A DNA stretch of 60,470 nt from a bacterium. Lineage in GTDB: Bacteria > Bacillota > Bacilli > Lactobacillales > Streptococcaceae. Below are positions 34,336-42,388 of this stretch, in pieces. The translations under genes were made by a program, and so were the position numbers. Positions within the stretch are counted from its first letter, which is position 1. Every line of letters begins with the position of its first letter. Where the stretch lies: assembly GCA_905221145.1 (NCBI GenBank), contig CAJNCA010000010.1, forward strand, positions 1 through 60,470, written 5' to 3'. The notes under the pieces are model-generated. The model searched no databases, was not told where the DNA came from, and worked only from the letters and a program-made list of their open reading frames with translations.

Positions 34336-35715
34336 ATGTTACACAACGCATTTGCCTATGTTACAAGGAAGTTTTTCAAATCGATTGTTATCTTCCTGAT
34401 TATTCTCCTCATGGCGAGCTTGAGTCTGGTTGGCTTGTCGATCAAGGGAGCTACTGCCAAGGCTTCTCAGGAGACCTTTAAAAATATCACCAACAGCTTC
34501 TCCATGCAAATCAATCGTCGCGTCAATCAAGGAACGCCACGTGGTGCTGGGAATATTAAAGGTGAAGATATCAAAAAAATCACCGAAAACAAGGCCATCG
34601 AGTCTTATGTGAAACGTATCAACGCTATCGGAGATTTGACTGGATATGAACTTATCGAAACGCCAGATACCAAGAAAAATCTAACACCTGATCGTGCTAA
34701 ACATTTTGGAAGCAGCTTGATGATCACTGGTGTCAATGACTCTTCCAAAGAAGACAAGTTTGTCTCTGGATCTTATAAATTAGTCGAAGGTGAGCACTTA
34801 ACCAACGACGACAAAGACAAGATCCTCCTGCACAAGGACTTGGCAGCCAAACACGGCTGGAAAGTCGGGGATAAGGTCAAATTGGACTCTAATGTCTATG
34901 ATGCAGACAATGAAAAAGGAGCCAAGGAAACAGTTGAAGTGACAATTAAGGGACTCTTTGATGGTCACAATAAGTCAGCAGTAACCTACTCGCAAGAACT
35001 CTACGAAAACACAGCTATCACAGACATCCATACGGCTGCGAAACTTTATGGATACACAGAAGACACAGCTATTTATGGGGATGCAACTTTCTTTGTAACA
35101 GCGGATAAGAACTTGGATGATGTTATGAAAGAGTTGAATGGCATCAGTGGTATCAACTGGAAGAGCTATACACTCGTTAAGAGCTCCTCTAACTACCCAG
35201 CTCTTGAGCAATCCATTTCTGGTATGTACAAGATGGCCAACCTCCTCTTCTGGGGTAGCTTGAGTTTCTCAGTTCTTCTCCTTGCCCTCTTACTCAGTCT
35301 TTGGATCAATGCCCGTCGCAAGGAAGTGGGAATTCTCCTTTCTATCGGTCTCAAGCAGGCAAGTATCTTGGGGCAATTCATTACTGAATCCATCTTGATT
35401 GCCATTCCTGCTCTCGTTTCTGCGTACTTCCTAGCCAGCTACACTGCTCGTGCAATCGGAAATACTGTTCTTGCCAATGTGACTTCAGGTGTTGCCAAGC
35501 AAGCCAGCAAGGCTGCACAGGCCTCTAACCTTGGTGGTGGCGCAGAAGTAGATGGCTTTAGCAAGACCTTGTCGAGCCTAGATATTTCCATTCAGACATC
35601 AGACTTTATCATCGTCTTTGTCCTAGCCTTGGTTCTAGTGGTTCTCGTTATGGCGCTTGCTTCAAGCAATCTCCTCAGAAAACAACCAAAAGAGCTCTTG
35701 CTGGATGGTGAATAA
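34336..35715 (+). CDS. vex3: ABC transporter permease Vex3
   Basis: FtsX-like exporter permease, 459 residues, companion of Vex1. One N-terminal helix (about 15-35), extracytoplasmic domain (about 36-310) and three C-terminal helices (about 310-335, 355-380, 415-445), ending in the LLRKQPKELL motif. An inserted Ala/Lys/Gly-rich segment around residues 385-410 precedes the last helix. AGAAAGGGAACCT before the ATG is the ribosome binding site. Followed by a terminator and then, unlike pneumococcus, a large surface-protein gene. Confidence 0.92.
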   Translation: MLHNAFAYVTRKFFKSIVIFLIILLMASLSLVGLSIKGATAKASQETFKNITNSFSMQINRRVNQGTPRGAGNIKGEDIKKITENKAIESYVKRINAIGDLTGYELIETPDTKKNLTPDRAKHFGSSLMITGVNDSSKEDKFVSGSYKLVEGEHLTNDDKDKILLHKDLAAKHGWKVGDKVKLDSNVYDADNEKGAKETVEVTIKGLFDGHNKSAVTYSQELYENTAITDIHTAAKLYGYTEDTAIYGDATFFVTADKNLDDVMKELNGISGINWKSYTLVKSSSNYPALEQSISGMYKMANLLFWGSLSFSVLLLALLLSLWINARRKEVGILLSIGLKQASILGQFITESILIAIPALVSAYFLASYTARAIGNTVLANVTSGVAKQASKAAQASNLGGGAEVDGFSKTLSSLDISIQTSDFIIVFVLALVLVVLVMALASSNLLRKQPKELLLDGE

Positions 35716-35730
35716 GTTTAAAAAAATTAG

Positions 35731-35768
35731 TCTGGAATAAAGATTGCATCTTGTTTTTCTATTCCAGA
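35731..35768. repeat. Inverted repeat downstream of vex3
   Basis: TCTGGAATA...TATTCCAGA, a perfect 9-bp pair with a 20-base loop, no following T-run. It precedes the terminator at 35812. Function unknown; possibly a processing site or a scar of insertion. Confidence 0.6.
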
Positions 35769-35811
35769 ATGGTGGATAGAGAATGCATATTTAACAATTC
35801 AAAATAGAGTC

Positions 35812-35855
35812 GAAAGCAGTGGTGAAAATCATTGCTTTCAGTTGCTTTCTTTGTA
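35812..35855 (+). terminator. vex operon terminator
   Basis: GAAAGCAGTG-GTGAAAAT-CATTGCTTTC, a 10-bp stem, followed by a T-rich stretch. Separates vex3 from the surface-protein promoter. Confidence 0.75.
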
Positions 35856-35880
35856 CTTTTTCTAGTGTATGTGATATACT
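35851..35880 (+). promoter_or_regulatory. Surface protein promoter and long leader
   Basis: TTGTAC (35851-35856), 18-base spacer, TATACT (35875-35880) preceded by TGA. This leaves a leader of about 180 bases (35887-36065) containing short self-complementary pieces around 35980-36035 but no riboswitch that I recognise. Confidence 0.7.
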
Positions 35881-36065
35881 AAAATCGTTGAATTCAGTGG
35901 AAGGATAATTTGCAATTTCTATATTCAAATATGCATAAAAATTTATTCATAATTTGCTTTTAAATAAATAGAAAACCTGTAGATACCTATCCAGACTGCA
36001 AAGGTAGACGGGCCTACTGTGGCTGAGTTTGCCTTTTTAAAAAATATAAAATAGTGAGGAAAACA

Positions 36066-38942
36066 ATGAGACAAACAAATGTTAGAGGGACATTATCCCT
36101 ACGTGGCTTTAGAAAATTAAGAACTGGTGCAATTGTTGCGACAGGTGTGATTTTATTGGGACTGGGCTTTTTAGCTCCAACTGTTTCCGCTAACGAACAA
36201 GATGGTGTTTGGGTAGCCAGAACAGTTGCAGAAGTAAAAGCTGATATTCAAAATATAGACAATTTATCACACTACACTATTAAGTGGGGAGATACACTGA
36301 GTGCTATTAGTGGAGCAACAGGACTATCTGTTGATAGTTTAGTTGAGATAAATCGTATTGCAAATAGAGATTTGATTTTTGTCAATAATAAATTGTATTT
36401 TAGCGAAGAGACTTTTCTAAAAGATGGAAATACAGAAGTAAGAAGACAGCGAGTGTCAATTGATAATTCTGGTAGCTGTCAAAGTTATGAAGTTGAAACA
36501 AAGACAGATACTGTAACTGGAGAGCAAACTACTACAGTTAAACAAACGACACCAGTAGTTGTGGAAACACCAGTGGTGTCAGCAGCGAGAGCTGAAGAGT
36601 CAGTATCTCCGGCATCGAAATCAGAAACCTCAGTCACAGCAGCGCCAAAAGCCGAAACAAGGGAAGAAGTTTCAAATACTCCATCACTGGGCGCTACAAC
36701 TAGTGCTGATTCAGGTGAATCAAGTCCAGTAACAGACAATGCCCCTTCAAATACAGGGGCTACAAATCAACCTGTAGCTTCAAATCCAAGTTCTGAAGTT
36801 CCAGTGCCAAAGGCGGAAGAACCAACGGCCCCATCACCGAAAGTGGAAGAACCAGCGGGACCAGCGCCAAAAGTAGAGGAACCAACAGCAGGAACAACGC
36901 CAAAAGCGGAAGAACCAGCGGCCCCATCACCGAAAGCAGAAGAGCCAGCAGCAGGAACAATGCCAAAAGCAGAGGAGCCATCAGCAACAACACCAAAAGC
37001 GGACGAGCCATCGGCCCCAGCGCCAAAAGCAGAGGAGCCATCGGCGCCAGCACCAAAAGCAGAAGAACCAGTAGCACCAGCACCAAAAGCAGGAGAGCCA
37101 TCGGCCCCAGCGCCAAAAGCAGAGGAACCAACGACACCAGCACCGAAAGTGGAAGAGCCATCGGCCCCAGCACCGAAAGCGGAAGAACCATCAGCAGGCA
37201 CAACGCCAAAAGCAGAGGAGCCATCAGCGCCATCACCGAAAGCAGAAGAGCCAGTGGCCCCAGCGCCAAAAGCAGAGGCACCAGCAGCGCCAGCACCGAA
37301 AGCGGACGAGCCAGCGGGACCAGCGCCAAAAGTAGAAGAGCCAGTGGCCCCAGCACCGAAAGCGGAAGAACCAGCAGCGCCAGCACCAAAAGCAGAGGAA
37401 CCAGCGGCTACAACGCCAAAAGCAGAGGAGCCATCAGCGCCAGCACCGAAAACCGAGGAACCAACGACACCAGCACCGAAAGTGGAAGAACCTGCAACAC
37501 CAGCACCGAAAGCGGAAGAACCATCAGCGCCAGCACCGAAAGTGGAAGAACCATCGGCCCCAGCACCGAAAGCGGAAGAACCATCGGCCCCAGCACCGAA
37601 AGCGGAAGAACCATCAGCTCCAACACCGAAAGCCGAGGAACCAGTGGCTCCAACACCGAAAGCTGACGAGCCAGCGACTACAACGCCAAAAGCGGACGAG
37701 CCAGCGGCTCCAACACCGAAAGCGGAAGAACCTGCGACTACAACGCCAAAAGCGGACGAGCCAGTGGCTCCAACACCGAAAGCCGAGGAACCATCAGCTC
37801 CATCACCGAAAGCGGAAGAGCCAGTTGCAACACCCAAAGAAGAAACTCCGTCTGAAGAAGTAGCACCTAAAGATGAAAAACTTGAGGGAGCAAAAAAAGA
37901 TGGAAAAGATGTTATTGAAAAAATTGCGGCTTCAAAACTTAGTGAAATTGAAAAAGTTAAAGATGAAGCAGAAAAAGCTAAGTTAGAAGCTCAATTAAAA
38001 GATTTAAAAGAAGCAGGATTAGAAGCGATAAATAATGCTAAAGATCACGATGCAGCAGTAGACGCTACGGATGAATATCAAACTAAGATTGATGAGATTA
38101 ATGTTCCAGGTGAAGAATTACCAGCACCAAATTATAATAAAGATAATTTAACAAATGGTCGTAATGAGGGTACTACTATTAATGATGGAAGTACAGCAAT
38201 AGGTCATGGATCAGGTGAAGCTACAGCAACAACTCCAGCACAACCTTCTTCAACTTCAGAAGGGACTTCAAGTTTTAGAAATGCCCCATCAGTTCAAGCA
38301 AGAGCAAGAAGAGTGGCACGTTCAACATCAGAACCAGATGGAACTGTCAATATTAGCTATAACTTCGCAGGAATGCCAGATATTCATGGCTTCCTATCTG
38401 ACCCGGGAGAAGATAATACTGTCACAATTCCTGCTGGAACGAATGAAGCACAGGCAAAAGAATTAGTAAAAGAAAAAATTCAAGCCAAGATAAAAGACCT
38501 AGCTGCTAGAGGGTATCATGTGAAAAATGACATTATTTTTGAACAAGATACTACTGTGAAAAATTATAACTATGTCGTTACATTCACTAAGGAGGCTACA
38601 GGAACTTCAGGTTTCAGAATGGCTCCAGCAGTTCAACCACGCGCTAGCAGAAATCGTAGAAGTCTAGAACAGCCAGCTCCTCAAAAGGTCAAAGTCAATG
38701 TTTTTTATAACTTTGATCAAATGAAAGATATTGCAGGTTTCCTAGGAGATATCAATGGAACTCCTCTTGAAGTCACGGAAGGTTCAACAAATGAACAGGT
38801 GAAAGAAGCGGTTAAGAGCCAAGTTGATGCTAAGAAAGAAGAGTTGAGCAAACGCGGCTATACTTTTAAAGAGGACTATGTATATCAAGCTAATGGGAAA
38901 GATTATAACTACGTTGTAACATTTTCAAAAGCAGCTAAATAA
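36066..38942 (+). CDS. LysM-anchored proline-repeat surface protein with duplicated C-terminal module
   Basis: A 958-residue secreted protein I cannot name. Residues 1-42: signal peptide (basic RGFRKLRT, hydrophobic core, APTVSA cleavage). 69-112: LysM domain (HYTIKWGDTLSAISGATG...). About 130-246: Ser/Thr/Val-rich linker. 247-586: 34 tandem units of about ten residues, consensus [S/A/V]APAPKAEEP. About 600-678: charged helical segment resembling DUF1542. 733-845 and 846-958: two 113-residue modules, each with FR-AP-VQ-RA linker and a domain starting VN-[I/V]-x-YNF and ending YNYVVTF-K. No LPXTG, choline-binding repeats or membrane anchor; LysM is the only wall attachment seen. The ATG at 36066 follows GTGAGGAAAAC; GTG 36054 is in frame but is part of that site. 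Confidence 0.9.
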   Translation: MRQTNVRGTLSLRGFRKLRTGAIVATGVILLGLGFLAPTVSANEQDGVWVARTVAEVKADIQNIDNLSHYTIKWGDTLSAISGATGLSVDSLVEINRIANRDLIFVNNKLYFSEETFLKDGNTEVRRQRVSIDNSGSCQSYEVETKTDTVTGEQTTTVKQTTPVVVETPVVSAARAEESVSPASKSETSVTAAPKAETREEVSNTPSLGATTSADSGESSPVTDNAPSNTGATNQPVASNPSSEVPVPKAEEPTAPSPKVEEPAGPAPKVEEPTAGTTPKAEEPAAPSPKAEEPAAGTMPKAEEPSATTPKADEPSAPAPKAEEPSAPAPKAEEPVAPAPKAGEPSAPAPKAEEPTTPAPKVEEPSAPAPKAEEPSAGTTPKAEEPSAPSPKAEEPVAPAPKAEAPAAPAPKADEPAGPAPKVEEPVAPAPKAEEPAAPAPKAEEPAATTPKAEEPSAPAPKTEEPTTPAPKVEEPATPAPKAEEPSAPAPKVEEPSAPAPKAEEPSAPAPKAEEPSAPTPKAEEPVAPTPKADEPATTTPKADEPAAPTPKAEEPATTTPKADEPVAPTPKAEEPSAPSPKAEEPVATPKEETPSEEVAPKDEKLEGAKKDGKDVIEKIAASKLSEIEKVKDEAEKAKLEAQLKDLKEAGLEAINNAKDHDAAVDATDEYQTKIDEINVPGEELPAPNYNKDNLTNGRNEGTTINDGSTAIGHGSGEATATTPAQPSSTSEGTSSFRNAPSVQARARRVARSTSEPDGTVNISYNFAGMPDIHGFLSDPGEDNTVTIPAGTNEAQAKELVKEKIQAKIKDLAARGYHVKNDIIFEQDTTVKNYNYVVTFTKEATGTSGFRMAPAVQPRASRNRRSLEQPAPQKVKVNVFYNFDQMKDIAGFLGDINGTPLEVTEGSTNEQVKEAVKSQVDAKKEELSKRGYTFKEDYVYQANGKDYNYVVTFSKAAK
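36804..37823 (+). repeat. Tandem 30-bp coding repeat array (34 units)
   Basis: 1020 bases made of 34 units, 30 of them 30 bp, three of 33 bp (AGTTPKAEEP type) and a short first unit of 21 bp. Unit sequence is like GCGCCAAAAGCAGAGGAGCC. Units differ mainly at silent and first-position sites (AAA/GAA pairs, Ala/Val, Glu/Asp). A slippage-prone array whose unit number should vary between strains. Confidence 0.95.
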
Positions 38943-38954
38943 TTTTCATTCCAT

Positions 38955-38999
38955 AGAGAGCCAAATGTGAGCAGAGAGAGCGATAGGCTCTCTTTGTTT
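38955..38999 (+). terminator. Surface protein terminator
   Basis: AGAGAGCC...GGCTCTCT with a 23-base loop, then TTGTTTT. Confidence 0.6.
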
Positions 39000-39020
39000 T
39001 ATCTAGTAGAAAGTTTCTTA

Positions 39021-39049
39021 AAGACAAAAGGTTAGTAAGAGGCTATAAT
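39021..39049 (+). promoter_or_regulatory. vncRS promoter
   Basis: AAGACA (39021-39026), 17-base spacer, TATAAT (39044-39049). vncRS thus has a promoter separate from the surface-protein gene. Confidence 0.65.
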
Positions 39050-39105
39050 AAAAATAGAGTAGGTATTTATTCTAAGAAAAATAAAAAATAGAGAGCAGTT
39101 AAAGT

Positions 39106-39762
39106 ATGAAAATTTTAATTGTAGAAGATGAAGAGATGATCCGTGAAGGGATCAGTGACTATTTAACGGATTGTGGCTATGAAACTATTGAAGCGGCGGA
39201 CGGTCAGGAAGCCTTGGAGCAATTTTCTAGCTATGAAGTAGCCTTGGTTTTACTGGATATCCAAATGCCCAAGCTCAATGGCCTAGAAGTCCTAGCTGAG
39301 ATTCGTAAAACTAGTCAGGTTCCTGTCTTGATGTTGACAGCTTTTCAGGATGAGGAATACAAGATGAGTGCCTTTGCTTCGCTCGCAGATGGCTACCTGG
39401 AAAAACCTTTTTCTCTGTCTCTCTTAAAAGTGAGGGTAGACGCGATTTTCAAGCGCTATTATGATACGGGACGAGTCTTCTCCTATAAGGATGCCAGGGT
39501 GGATTTTGAGAGTTACAGTGCAAGTCTAGCAGGTCAAGAAGTGGCCATTAATGCCAAAGAGTTGGAAATTTTGGACTATTTGGTAAAAAATGAAGGACGT
39601 GCCTTGACTCGTTCTCAGATTATCGATGCGGTCTGGAAAGCGACAGATGAGGTTCCCTTTGACCGTGTTATTGATGTCTATATCAAGGAACTGCGGAAAA
39701 AGCTAGACCTGGATTGTATCCTCACTGTGCGCAATGTCGGTTATAAATTGGAGCGAAAATGA
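39106..39762 (+). CDS. vncR: Response regulator VncR
   Basis: OmpR-family DNA-binding response regulator, 218 residues. Receiver domain at 1-115 with acidic pocket VEDEE, phospho-acceptor Asp in LVLLDIQMPKLNG at about residue 51, Thr in MLTAF and Lys in EKPFSL. C-terminal winged helix at about 125-218, with RALTRSQIIDAVW and RVIDVYIKELRKKL. Its stop overlaps the kinase gene by four bases (ATGA). In pneumococcus VncRS was linked to vancomycin tolerance and Pep27 signalling, claims that were later questioned. Confidence 0.93.
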   Translation: MKILIVEDEEMIREGISDYLTDCGYETIEAADGQEALEQFSSYEVALVLLDIQMPKLNGLEVLAEIRKTSQVPVLMLTAFQDEEYKMSAFASLADGYLEKPFSLSLLKVRVDAIFKRYYDTGRVFSYKDARVDFESYSASLAGQEVAINAKELEILDYLVKNEGRALTRSQIIDAVWKATDEVPFDRVIDVYIKELRKKLDLDCILTVRNVGYKLERK

Positions 39763-41087
39763 AACGAACAGGTTTATTTACAAAGATATTTATCTACACC
39801 TTCTCGATTTTTAGTGTTCTGGTTATTTGTCTTCATTTGGCCATTTATTTTCTCTTTCCCTCGACTTATCTGAGCCACCGTCAGGAAACCATTGGTCAGA
39901 AAGCGACAGCCATTGCCCAGTCCCTAGAAGGAAAGGATAGGCAGAGTATAGAGCAAGTCTTAGACTTGTATTCCCAGACTAGTGAGATCAAAGGGGCGGT
40001 CAAGGGAGAGATGACCGAGGACAAGTTGGAGGTTAAGGACAGTCTTCCTCTGGATACAGATCGCCAGACAACCTCCCTCTTTATCGAAGAGCGTGAGGTG
40101 AAAACGCAAGATGGTAGTACTATGACTCTTCAATTTCTGGCTTCGATGGATTTGCAAAAGGAAGCGGAGCAGATTAGTCTCCAGTTTCTCCCTTATACCT
40201 TGCTGGCCTCCTTTCTGATTTCCCTCTTGGTAGCCTACATCTATGCTCGGACCATTGTTGCCCCGATTTTGGAAATCAAGCGGGTGACCCGTCGGATGAT
40301 GGATTTGGATGCCCAAGTGCGATTGCGCGTGGATTCTAAGGATGAGATAGGTGATCTCAAGGAACAAATCAATAGCCTCTACCAGCATCTTTTGACTGTG
40401 ATTGCGGACTTGCATGACAAGAATGAAGCCATTCTCCAGCTGGAAAAGATGAAGGTTGAGTTCCTACGAGGGGCTTCTCATGAACTGAAAACACCGCTGG
40501 CTAGTTTGAAAATTCTGATTGAAAATATGAAAGAGAATATTGGTCGTTATAAGAATCGAGACCATTATCTAGGAGTAGCCTTGGGGATTGTGGATGAGCT
40601 CAATCACCATGTTCTCCAGATACTTTCTCTCTCTTCTGTGCAGGAATTGCGAGATGATAGGGAAACAATAGACCTCCTCCAGATGACGCAAAGTCTAGTC
40701 AAGGATTATGCTTTACTAGCTAAGGAAAGAGAACTTCAGATTGACAATAGTTTGAAGCATCAGCAGGCTTATCTAAATCCATCTGTCATGAAATTGATCC
40801 TATCTAATCTCATCAGCAATGCTATCAAGCATTCTGTTCCAGGTGGCTTGATCCGCATCGGAGAGAGAGAAGGGGAACTTTTTATCGAGAATAGCTGTAG
40901 TCCAGAAGAACAAGAAAAACTGGCTCAGTCTTTTTCTGACAATGCTAGTCGCAAGGCTAAGGGGTCGGGGATGGGGCTCTTTGTTGTTAAAAGTTTATTA
41001 GAACATGAAAAATTACCTTATCGGTTTGAGATGCAAGAGAATCGCTTAACCTTCGTTATAGCTTTTCCAAAAGTTGCCCAAGACTAG
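39759..41087 (+). CDS. vncS: Sensor histidine kinase VncS
   Basis: Membrane sensor kinase, 442 residues. Helix 1 at about 9-32, an extracellular sensor domain (about 33-140), helix 2 at about 145-167, HAMP (about 168-225), dimerisation domain with phospho-acceptor GASHELKTPLASL at about residue 240, and an ATPase domain with N box NLISNAIKHS and G boxes KGSGMGLFVVKSLL. It overlaps vncR by four bases, so the two are coupled. The extracellular domain is the presumed signal-input site; the ligand is unknown. Confidence 0.93.
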   Translation: MKRTGLFTKIFIYTFSIFSVLVICLHLAIYFLFPSTYLSHRQETIGQKATAIAQSLEGKDRQSIEQVLDLYSQTSEIKGAVKGEMTEDKLEVKDSLPLDTDRQTTSLFIEEREVKTQDGSTMTLQFLASMDLQKEAEQISLQFLPYTLLASFLISLLVAYIYARTIVAPILEIKRVTRRMMDLDAQVRLRVDSKDEIGDLKEQINSLYQHLLTVIADLHDKNEAILQLEKMKVEFLRGASHELKTPLASLKILIENMKENIGRYKNRDHYLGVALGIVDELNHHVLQILSLSSVQELRDDRETIDLLQMTQSLVKDYALLAKERELQIDNSLKHQQAYLNPSVMKLILSNLISNAIKHSVPGGLIRIGEREGELFIENSCSPEEQEKLAQSFSDNASRKAKGSGMGLFVVKSLLEHEKLPYRFEMQENRLTFVIAFPKVAQD

Positions 41088-41108
41088 GCAGAGAAAGGGT
41101 TTACATAG

Positions 41109-41171
41109 ATGAAGCTAGAAGAAATTCAATCGAAACTGCGGGAAAAACTAGATTTTTTTGTCAAAAAGTGA
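41109..41171 (+). CDS. Possible 20-residue peptide downstream of vncS
   Basis: ATG at 41109 opens a 20-codon frame encoding MKLEEIQSKLREKLDFFVKK, an amphipathic, highly charged helix-like peptide with no signal sequence. A GAAAGGG lies 11 bases upstream, rather far for a ribosome binding site. It ends just before the fba promoter region. It may be a chance frame, or the remnant or a new version of a small peptide gene of the vnc locus. Confidence 0.25.
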   Translation: MKLEEIQSKLREKLDFFVKK

Positions 41172-41227
41172 TAAAATGAACAATGTAAATGGGATGACCC
41201 ATAAAAATATACAGGAGGCCTGATAAA

Positions 41228-42109
41228 ATGGCAATCGTTTCAGCAGAAAAATTTGTCCAAGCAGCTCGTGACAACGGTTATGCAGTTGGTGGATTTAACA
41301 CAAACAACCTTGAGTGGACTCAAGCTATCTTGCGCGCAGCAGAAGCTAAAAAAGCTCCAGTTTTGATCCAAACTTCAATGGGTGCTGCTAAATACATGGG
41401 TGGTTACAAAGTTGCTCGCAACTTGATCGCTAACCTTGTTGAATCAATGGGTATCACTGTACCAGTAGCTATCCACCTTGACCACGGTCACTACGAAGAT
41501 GCACTTGAGTGTATCCGAGTTGGTTATACTTCAGTTATGTTTGACGGTTCACACCTTCCAGTTGAAGAAAACCTTGAAAAAGCTCGTAAAGTTGTAGAAT
41601 TTGCTCATGCAAATGGTGTATCAGTAGAAGCTGAAGTTGGTACTATCGGTGGTGAAGAAGACGGAATCATCGGTGATGGTGAATTGGCTCCAATCGAAGA
41701 CGCTAAAGCAATGGTTGAAACTGGTATCGACTTCTTGGCAGCTGGTATTGGTAATATCCACGGTCCTTACCCAGAAAACTGGAAAGGTCTTCACCTTGAT
41801 CACTTGCAAAAATTGACTGAAGCTGTTCCAGGATTCCCAATCGTATTGCACGGTGGTTCAGGTATTCCTGATGAGCAAATCCAAGCAGCTATCAAACTTG
41901 GTGTTGCGAAAGTTAACGTTAACACAGAATGCCAAATCGCATTCGCTAACGCAACTCGTAAATTTGCTCGTGACTACGAAGCAAACGAAGCAGAATACGA
42001 CAAGAAAAAACTCTTCGACCCACGTAAATTCTTGGCTGACGGTGTAAAAGCTATCCAAGCATCAGTTGAAGAACGTATCGATGTATTCGGTTCAGAAGGT
42101 AAAGCTTAA
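41228..42109 (+). CDS. fba: Fructose-bisphosphate aldolase, class II
   Basis: Zinc-dependent glycolytic aldolase, 293 residues, cleaving fructose-1,6-bisphosphate to DHAP and glyceraldehyde-3-phosphate. Zinc/catalytic region HLDHGHYEDALECI at about residues 80-93, EVGTIGGEEDG near 135, GNIHGPY with zinc His near 178, and LHGGSGIPDEQI near 208 with zinc His and phosphate binding. AGGAGG precedes the ATG. Strong codon bias, as for highly expressed genes. Monocistronic, closed by a terminator. Confidence 0.98.
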   Translation: MAIVSAEKFVQAARDNGYAVGGFNTNNLEWTQAILRAAEAKKAPVLIQTSMGAAKYMGGYKVARNLIANLVESMGITVPVAIHLDHGHYEDALECIRVGYTSVMFDGSHLPVEENLEKARKVVEFAHANGVSVEAEVGTIGGEEDGIIGDGELAPIEDAKAMVETGIDFLAAGIGNIHGPYPENWKGLHLDHLQKLTEAVPGFPIVLHGGSGIPDEQIQAAIKLGVAKVNVNTECQIAFANATRKFARDYEANEAEYDKKKLFDPRKFLADGVKAIQASVEERIDVFGSEGKA

Positions 42110-42131
42110 TCTAGCTGAATAATACAGATGA

Positions 42132-42156
42132 AACCTGCCCATTGGGTGGGTTTTTT
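42132..42156 (+). terminator. fba terminator
   Basis: AACCTGCCCA-TTGGGTGGGTT followed by T-run; short loop, strong stem. Confidence 0.9.
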
Positions 42157-42239
42157 GGCATTTTAAGGAAACTATTAAGCCAGAATCTTTGATTTAAAAT
42201 ACCATTTTAAGAGAGAAATCTTTAATTTCATAATCTATA

Positions 42240-42277
42240 GGCAAACGCTTGCATTCCATTTTTTATTGGACTATAAT
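42240..42277 (+). promoter_or_regulatory. ABC exporter promoter with cre-like operator
   Basis: TTGCAT (42249-42254), 17-base spacer, TATAAT (42272-42277). GCAAACGCTTGC at 42241-42252, a near-perfect palindrome of LacI/CcpA type centred on CG, overlaps the -35. The leader of about 105 bases has two hairpins: CCTTCT/AGAAGG (42292-42315) and GTAAGGA/TCCTTAC (42323-42373), the latter just before the AGGGAG site. Confidence 0.7.
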
Positions 42278-42388
42278 AGGTTGGTATAAAGCCTTCTGTA
42301 ATAATATGTAGAAGGAGTAAAAGTAAGGATTTAGAATATTTGTAGTCAAAAATACAATGTTGCTATTCCTTACCATAGGGAGAAATTT

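Noticed and set aside
35731..35768. Terminator for vex3
   Set aside because: Good 9-bp inverted repeat but no T-run; the better terminator is at 35812-35855.
36804..37823. Possible CRISPR array, because of many regular repeats
   Set aside because: Units are contiguous 30-bp coding repeats with no unique spacers and lie inside a continuous reading frame.
36767..37837. Long open frame on the minus strand across the proline-repeat array (repeated SSAFG units)
   Set aside because: It is the mirror of the in-frame 30-bp repeats, which lack stops on the other strand; no signal, ribosome binding site or known domain.
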